Below, piece by piece: positions 59,529-64,000 of a stretch of 64,000 nt of DNA. This stretch comes from Oxyruncus cristatus (lineage: Eukaryota; Chordata; Aves; Passeriformes; Cotingidae). Under the pieces are notes generated by a model. The model saw only the letters and a program-made list of their open reading frames with translations, was not told the origin of the DNA and made no database searches. Position 1 is the first letter of the stretch, and the number at the start of each line of letters is the position of its first letter. Location: the NCBI GenBank assembly GCA_013399855.1, contig VXAY01001311.1, positions 995,344 to 1,059,343 of the forward strand. The letters are read 5' to 3'. Both the position numbers and the translations under genes were made by a program.

Positions 59529-62124
59529 CATGTGCCAGGTGTCCAGCAGTTAAATTATCACACAAACTGGATATAATGAATCTAAAGTGTATCTTATGGG
59601 TTTTTTCCTGCTGAAAAGTTTTACAGTGCAGACATACATTATCATAATAAAGTTCTGTGGCAGGTTGAAAATGTAGGGAGCAGATTTTAAAAACTGCATT
59701 TGATAATGTAAACTACAAGGTTTACAGCACCAATTGTATTATTCATGTACATATTTAATTCAGTAAAAAGGAACTGAACCTGAAGTTATTTGTAGCTGCC
59801 ATAGAGCTCCCATTTTATCACAGGATTTCCCAGGGTGACAGAGGAACAAGAAGGTCTTGATGCAGAATTTAGATCTAGCCTCCACACAACACGCGGAGTA
59901 CGTGAAGTGCAATCCAAGAGCAGGCAGCAAAGTGGATTCTTTCTCCATTTACACTACATTATTGAAGTTAACAGCACTCCACGCAGTCATACCTGCCTGA
60001 ATCCAAAACCAGGCCAATGAATATAATTTAAGACCCTTTAATTTTGAATCAGAGCAACTAGTAACAAGAAAATCTACAGGGGATAGAGGTGGTTTTAGGC
60101 TTAGGACACAAACCAGAAGTGGAGATATTTATCCAGAGCTCATTCACTTTATTTGAGCCTCCTACAGTTCTTGATTAACTTTGCATTTAGCTGAGGTTGC
60201 TGTTGTTGAGTCATGAAACAAACTTCTTAAATTAAGTGAAAATAATGAGAAAAGCACTATATTTGTCATAAGAGTTTCTCAAGATCTGTGGAAAAGTATC
60301 TGCATTCAGATAGAGATTTAAATTAATGAACAATCATTTGCTCTCCTTTCATCAAGTCAACTGTAAGCATTGGACCCTAGTAGTCACCTCCTCCTATAAA
60401 GACACTTTCCAAGACCATTTCCAAGGCCCAGGAAGAGGACAAAAAAGTAAAAATCTGCTTCATTCCACGCTCAAGTAAAACATAATTTCATACTATTTCC
60501 CACTCTTTCCTGTCCCCCATTTCAAAGCAAAATTCCCTTCTCCAGCTGAGTAGAAAATGCCCAACTTCCTCCAACCAAGCTCCTTAGAAATGTTCTATCT
60601 GCTGTTAATAGTAAAAGTTAAAGAAATAGAAAAAACACTACATGATTCAATTTTCTGAACATATACAGTCATTTCTTCCTTAACTTTGAGGAGTTCTGTA
60701 GACTTACAAGGCAGAAAGACTAGCACATGTTACACAAAAGGTATTTAACCAGTCTCAATATTTTAAAGACAATATAAAATCTGTAATACAAGCAGCAGAA
60801 GAATCTCTCTCATTCAGACAGGATGGACAGAAAAAGACAGACAAAGTAGGACAAAACAACACTCCTCCTTACCAGGAGAAAATCTGGAAATCTATTTCTA
60901 TTACTCCTTTTTTATCCTGTGGAGGATTTTTTTTTTCAAAGTCAGCTAAGTACTAATCTTCTCTGAGATCTAAGGAACTAAGAAATATGACTCACAAACA
61001 TTTATCCTTCATTAACAAACACATAAAAGAAAAGATTAATAAAAATTAGCCCTAACCTGCTGTTCAGCTTTAACTGTCACCTCAGGGGCTGACCACAGTT
61101 CCTTTTAATTACAGAGATGACTGGTTCAGGATCCCAGTCCTGAATCTGGAGGTTGTTTGCATTTTAAACAATTAATAGCGAAGAATTAAAGGTGTACATC
61201 ACCAGCTGGGAACAAGAGGGAGCAGGAGAGCTTGGTAAAGCTTGGGCAGTGAAATGGCTGGTTCCTGCATAACGCAGCACTCTCAATAAAGAGAAGGCCA
61301 GAGCAGAGGTCTGTGCACGGTGCAGCCACTGTGCCAAGCAATTGTGGCCACACCGGGTTGCAGAGAGAAGCTGCCTTTCAGTCATGAAAACGGGCTTGTT
61401 ATCTCTGTTGCACAACATAGACAAGTTTAGGGTTAGTCTGGCACTGAATCCTGCTTCTCATCTGGGGTGGTGTCAGGCAAATGAGCTTCATATCACTTCT
61501 GGGTGTCCAGATCAAGACAACCGATTCAAGTTGCAAACAAGTATGCAAACAAGCAGTCAGCTAATATTTGTAGTCTCTTTGCAAACACTGGCAGAGATCT
61601 CCACACAACTATTTTTTCAACTACAAATGACTATCAAATGCTTAATTCTTCCATAAGATCGTTTTAAATCTTCCACAACTGATGCTCTAAATGCCTTGAG
61701 TTTTTCAGCGGAAGGAGCTGTCATGTTCCTTGCCTCAGCTGTACAGTTTGAGTCACCAGCTTCACTTCCTCCACGGAACTGTAAAACACCTATTCTTCCT
61801 CACGAGTTTCCAACAACAATGCATCAGGGTCCTTAAACACTGGCGAGTGGGACACATCTATGTTCAGCAGCGACAAGAGAGCAAGAAATGCCAGTGTCAG
61901 TCAAAGTGCCATCTCACTACAAACCATGAGAGTTTGTGTCTATGCAGGGCACTGAGGGGTCTCCTCCTACAACAACCATTTCAGTTTGGGGGGGTCTGAC
62001 ATCAGAAAGAGGTCCCAAAAGAGGAGAGTCTGTATTATGAGGTGACATGAAAGGAAAGAAATGTGGGTGGGAAGATGAGTATGTAATAAACACGGATGGG
62101 AATATTTATTTACGAACTGAAGTC
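59529..62124. other. Unique AT-rich sequence
   Basis: No gene, RNA or repeat recognised. A strong - strand donor-like site, ctcctg|gtaagg, lies at about 60873 without a good acceptor. A GG-rich word, ttggggggg, lies near 61986. Confidence 0.5.
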
Positions 62125-62410
62125 TGAAAAGAGTAAACACATGAGAGGAATGGTAATAGTTTAGCAACAGCGAGGGGTGAACTAGAAGCAATATGATAAA
62201 AATAAGCAAAGGAAAAGTTTAGTCTGAATTGGAGGAAATATTTCTTAATGGCAAGGTACATTAGGCTGTGGAATAGCCTCCCCAGAGACACCTCAATTGC
62301 CTGAGTAATTTAAAACTAGATGAGACAAAGCACTTGAGAATTCATTGAGGGAACAGTCATGCCCTGCCATTATCTAATAGGTGTTTTCCATCTCTAACTT
62401 GTGTGATTCA
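62125..62410 (+). mobile_element. Old CR1/L3-type LINE 3' remnant
   Basis: Blocks in the order of an ancient CR1/L3 3' end: aactagaagcaatatgataa, gtttagtctgaattggagga, ttaggctgtggaatagcctc, ttaaaactagatgagacaaa, ctaataggtgttttccatct and then the terminal tgtgattca. It is much more diverged than the other CR1 copies, so it inserted earlier. It is non-coding. Confidence 0.7.
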
Positions 62411-63892
62411 ACTGACATTAATTGGCATTAGGGTGTGAATCAAAATAAAATACAACTCCTAAACGTTACCAGACATCGCAGTGATCAGTTTTCCTGTTAC
62501 TGCTTTTCAGCAAAATGGAAGAAAGTAACAATAACTTTAGAGACCCAAGTGTCACGATTATTTACAGCAAATTTACGTCACGCTAAGAAATATTTTTAGA
62601 GTAATTCCATTCTGGTATTTTACGCTGACAGTTAAAATCTGTAACACCTACAAAAGTGCCTCTCAGTTGAGATGTTCTGGGTGCTCGCAAAGAGTGACTG
62701 AATCAAACGGAAGGATCTGAGGTAGGAGTAAAGAAACTATTTTCCTTCCAGAACTATGTCTTGAACATGGGGAAGGAAGATTAAGGTTTTCGAGTATAAC
62801 TAAAACAAAATCAGCTCTGGAAAGGACTAATTACATCAGGATATTTCTCCATATTCTACCTACTAGTACATTCAATCTCCACCTCTCCAGTACACATCTG
62901 AAGTTACATGCTGCACTGAATTCTATCATGTTTCTAAGTTGCTTCGCTTAAAATTTTTGCCTTATCTTCTACTATAGCTATAACGCAAGAACTCTTTTCC
63001 CTTAATGTAATCAGTTCTTCTAGTTAGCTTAGCTCTGCTCCCACAAAAGTCAGGAGAAGAAAACATTAAACCAACACTAAAGGCGTTTAGAAACCTTATC
63101 CTCCATGTGCAAGATTGCTACTGAATGTTTCAAAATATTTAATATTTCAAAAGCAGTGTCTGTTCAGGCTAGTTGGTAAATTTTATTTTAAAAGTGAAGG
63201 TAATAGTTTATAATTTCCAGAACTGGGGATGGCGAAACATCTTGAAAATTCCAGCAAAGCTCTGTGACGTGCTGTGCAGAGAAAACTTTTCTCGATTTTA
63301 GGAATGGAGAAACAGAAGAGAATATAAGTAATGTGCCAAGGATCATTCTACAAGGAAAAGGAACAAAAAAGTCATCCATTCGGACATTCATCCTAGCAAA
63401 GTTTGATTCCCATATGTCCCTAGAACCCAGCTCTAAAGTCTTTACTACAAGTAGGACAGGGCACTGCCAAGCCCCAGTGCAACCACAAAGCACAGGAAGA
63501 AACTCCAGAGCAAATGTTCCCAACCAGAGGAGCCCTGTGCTGCCAGTTCATAGACTGATGGAGAAAGAGTGGAAAGGAGCAGAGAGGCATTTGTGTCAAC
63601 AGGGGACTTACGCCAAGAAGGGAAGAATATCTGCTAACTGTAAAAGCATGAAGACCTTTAGGTCAAGTAATTTTGTGTGAATCCACCCGGGGAGTGGTCA
63701 CCCAAAAGGACAGCAATAGCTTCCAGCACTGCGCTACAAAAGTTTTATGGAGTCCTCTTTTCTCCCTTCCAAATAATGCCAGTTTTTAAGCAATGACTCA
63801 TGTTTGTGAGTTTGAAAAATTAACACATTGGGCATCAGAAGTTTGATTTTTGCTGGTTTCAGTGTAGGACTTGAGGTAACAGATTAGTAGAA
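62411..63892. other. Unique sequence, no gene recognised
   Basis: AT-rich. A 138-codon + frame at 63264-63680 and an opposed - strand frame (63523-63188) overlap each other and have no recognisable domain. Confidence 0.5.
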
Positions 63893-64000
63893 ATCATAGA
63901 ATGGCCTGGGTTGGAAACAACCTTAAAGATTGTCTAGTTCCAGCCCTCCTGCCTTGGGCAGGGACACCTTCTACTTATGGATGGATGCTCAGAGCTCCAT
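63893..64000 (-). mobile_element. CR1 LINE 3' fragment, cut by the window edge
   Basis: It begins atcatagaatggcctgggtt, then ccttaaagattgtctagttc, ctcctgccttgggcagggac and atgctcagagctccat, the CR1 3' block. The remainder lies beyond the window. Confidence 0.95.

Overview
This window is vertebrate nuclear DNA, almost certainly from a bird. The strongest evidence is a set of CR1 LINE fragments. They share the avian CR1 3' region, and the best-kept copies end in the CR1-type 8-bp tail (attctatg)n, for example at 59512-59528 on the + strand and 36085-36100 on the - strand. I found eight such copies plus one older CR1/L3-type relic and a few ancient amniote SINE-like remnants. The base composition is AT-rich and repeat-poor, with small GC-richer islands. 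There are no bacterial-style operons, no CRISPR array, no rRNA or tRNA gene that I can see, and no protein-coding gene that I recognise. The window reads as intergenic DNA or the inside of a very large intron.

Layout. 1-7.8 kb is mostly unique sequence. It holds a duplicated exon-like segment (2438-2520 and 3675-3749) and a reverse-transcriptase relic that is not CR1-like (4417-4864, - strand). 7.85-8.26 kb is a CR1. 8.3-14.6 kb is unique and AT-rich. 14.65-15.7 kb has long T tracts followed by a GC-rich, CpG-enriched island crossed by a 268-codon open frame on the - strand. 15.7-21.7 kb is unique with a few splice-like signals. A CR1 lies at 21.7 kb and an ancient MIR-type SINE at 23.9 kb. 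28.5-31.6 kb is the most structured unique region: two exon candidates with near-consensus splice sites on the + strand, and a ~155-bp direct repeat (about 94 % identical by eye) whose flanks are much more diverged. 35.4-36.9 kb contains two CR1s. The second is the longest and best preserved, and it sits directly beside a coding-looking 82-codon - strand segment that ends in a splice-donor-like site. 40.5 and 43.6 kb are further CR1s. 44.5 kb is a TAGA microsatellite. 44.6-57.4 kb carries several short self-complementary remnants. 58.7-59.5 kb is the only + strand CR1 of the set, 62.1-62.4 kb is the old CR1/L3 relic, and the window ends inside another CR1.

How it works together: nothing here forms a recognisable pathway. 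Supportable content is retrotransposon history, simple repeats, a handful of exon candidates compatible with an unannotated long non-coding or lineage-specific transcript, and several AT-rich blocks dense in homeodomain/POU/SOX/E-box-like words that look like conserved non-coding elements. All exon, regulatory and conservation statements are inferences from sequence appearance. Identity and CpG figures were counted by eye.
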